A DNA stretch of 64,000 bases from Lentzea alba (lineage in GTDB: Bacteria; Actinomycetota; Actinomycetes; Mycobacteriales; Pseudonocardiaceae): the NCBI RefSeq assembly GCF_011067745.1, contig NZ_JAAMPJ010000001.1, positions 916,829 to 980,828 of the forward strand, in the 5' to 3' direction. Every line of letters starts with the position of its first letter. Position 1 is the stretch's first letter. The translations under genes were made by a program, and so were the position numbers. Of the stretch, positions 63,298-64,000 are shown piece after piece. A model generated the notes under the pieces. That model did not search any database, was not told the DNA's origin, and was given only the letters and a program-made list of their open reading frames with translations.

Positions 63298-63987
63298 ATG
63301 GACCTCAAGCTGGTCGCCGACGAGCTCTACGGCCTGCCGCCGAAGGACTTCACCGCGGCCCGCAACGCCGCCGCCAAGCAGGCCGACGACAAGGACCTCG
63401 CCAAGGCCATCGCCGACCTGCGCCGCCCCACCGTGGGCGCCTGGGCGGTCAACAAACTGGTCCGCGACGCCCCTGAGGGCCTCGAGGAGGCGCTGGGCCT
63501 CTCCACGGCGCAGCTGACCATGCGGGAGCTCGGCCGCAAGCGCAAGGAGCTGATGGAGGCCCTGGTCTACCGCACCCTCGAACTGACCGGGCCGCTCGCG
63601 GACGACGCCGTCACCCAGGTCCGCAACACCCTCACGGCCGCGATGGCGGACCCGGAGTCGGCCGAGCAGGTGCGCAGAGGTCACCTGACGAAGGGGCTGG
63701 AGTACTCGGGGTTCGGGTTCGCGCTGCCGGCGCCCGAGCCGCAGTCGGACGACGGTGAGGACGCGCTCGCTCGCAAGCGCCGGGAGCGGCAGGAGCGGAA
63801 GCGGGCCGAGGCGCAGCAGGCGTTGGACGAGGCCGAGCAGGCGCTCGGGGAGGCTCAGGCCGATCAGCTGGCGGCGCAGCGGGCGTTCGATCGCGCGGCT
63901 GAGCGGCTGGAGGACGCCAAGCGGGTCACGGCGGCCGCGGAGAAGGCCCGCAAGACGGCTGAGCGCAAGCTCAACGATCTGAGCTAG
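63298..63987 (+). CDS. Coiled-coil conserved hypothetical protein
   Basis: A 229-residue soluble protein. The N-terminal 140 residues are helical with the pattern LYGLPPKDFTAARNA and RRPTVGAWAVNKLV, seen in a conserved actinobacterial family of unknown role. The C-terminal 85 residues are a highly charged Ala/Glu/Arg coiled coil (RKRRERQERKRAEAQQALD). It resembles proteins that bind nucleic acid or act as scaffolds. No membrane segment or catalytic motif is seen. Confidence 0.8.
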   Translation: MDLKLVADELYGLPPKDFTAARNAAAKQADDKDLAKAIADLRRPTVGAWAVNKLVRDAPEGLEEALGLSTAQLTMRELGRKRKELMEALVYRTLELTGPLADDAVTQVRNTLTAAMADPESAEQVRRGHLTKGLEYSGFGFALPAPEPQSDDGEDALARKRRERQERKRAEAQQALDEAEQALGEAQADQLAAQRAFDRAAERLEDAKRVTAAAEKARKTAERKLNDLS

Positions 63988-64000
63988 CGCGGTCGAGCGG

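Overview
The window looks like chromosomal DNA of a high-GC Gram-positive actinomycete, most likely of the Pseudonocardiaceae (Lentzea/Saccharothrix/Lechevalieria-like). The reasons are: GC near 70 % with GC-rich third codon positions, many GTG and a few TTG starts, AfsR/SARP and NB-ARC/TPR regulators, an XRE(DUF5753)+DUF397 pair, Thr/Pro-rich linkers in secreted chitin-active enzymes, and DasR-type operators. The genus is an inference from gene content. I saw no phage, integrase, insertion sequence, rRNA, tRNA or CRISPR array.

Layout. 1-5.2 kb: end of a TPR protein; a minus-strand set with a chitin-active copper LPMO, a DUF305 lipoprotein 4 bp behind it and an FAD monooxygenase; then, on the plus strand, a small alpha/beta protein, a second DUF305 lipoprotein and a proline iminopeptidase. 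5.1-10.9 kb: tannase-family esterase, APC permease and a membrane GGDEF/HD-GYP protein. 11.4-17.5 kb: SARP-NB-ARC-TPR regulator facing a four-gene operon of secreted cell-wall proteins (six-Cys protein, NlpC/P60, M23 fused to a SapA-like domain, VldE-like metallopeptidase). 17.7-24 kb: DUF2306 protein, cyclophilin, cobF, then a 2OG-Fe(II) oxygenase translationally coupled to a tiny secreted nonapeptide-repeat protein, a TetR regulator, four operator palindromes, an SDR and a LuxR-type regulator. 24-31.4 kb: tripeptidyl aminopeptidase, PP2C phosphatase, DNA N6-methylase, Ser/Thr kinase, AlkA glycosylase and an orphan NarL-type regulator. 31.6-35.6 kb: Zn-finger LuxR ATPase, HAD protein and the DUF397/XRE pair. 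35.9-42.2 kb: GH18 chitinase under DasR-type boxes, two tandem DD-peptidase paralogues, an M14 carboxypeptidase and a 37-residue peptide gene with an alpha/beta hydrolase. 42.2-48.2 kb: palindromic repeats, RecD2, a two-component system and a DUF4173 membrane protein. 48.3-53.6 kb: Pls/PosA-type synthetase coupled to an M1 aminopeptidase, and an orphan Imm8 gene. 53.7-64 kb: MscS channel, hydrolase and MFS pair, a lipoprotein resembling a protease propeptide facing a large subtilase, a PH-like membrane protein, a frameshifted NB-ARC/TPR gene and a coiled-coil protein.

How parts work together. The LPMO (4) and chitinase (35.9 kb) carry matching TGGTCTAGACCA-type boxes, so they probably form one N-acetylglucosamine-responsive chitin regulon. 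The DUF305 lipoprotein transcribed with the LPMO suggests a copper link. The strongest candidates for an undescribed system are (a) DUF305 plus LPMO as a copper-loading unit, (b) the RTX-like nonapeptide secreted peptide coupled to a prolyl-4-hydroxylase-like oxygenase, and (c) the stand-alone propeptide-like lipoprotein facing its subtilase.
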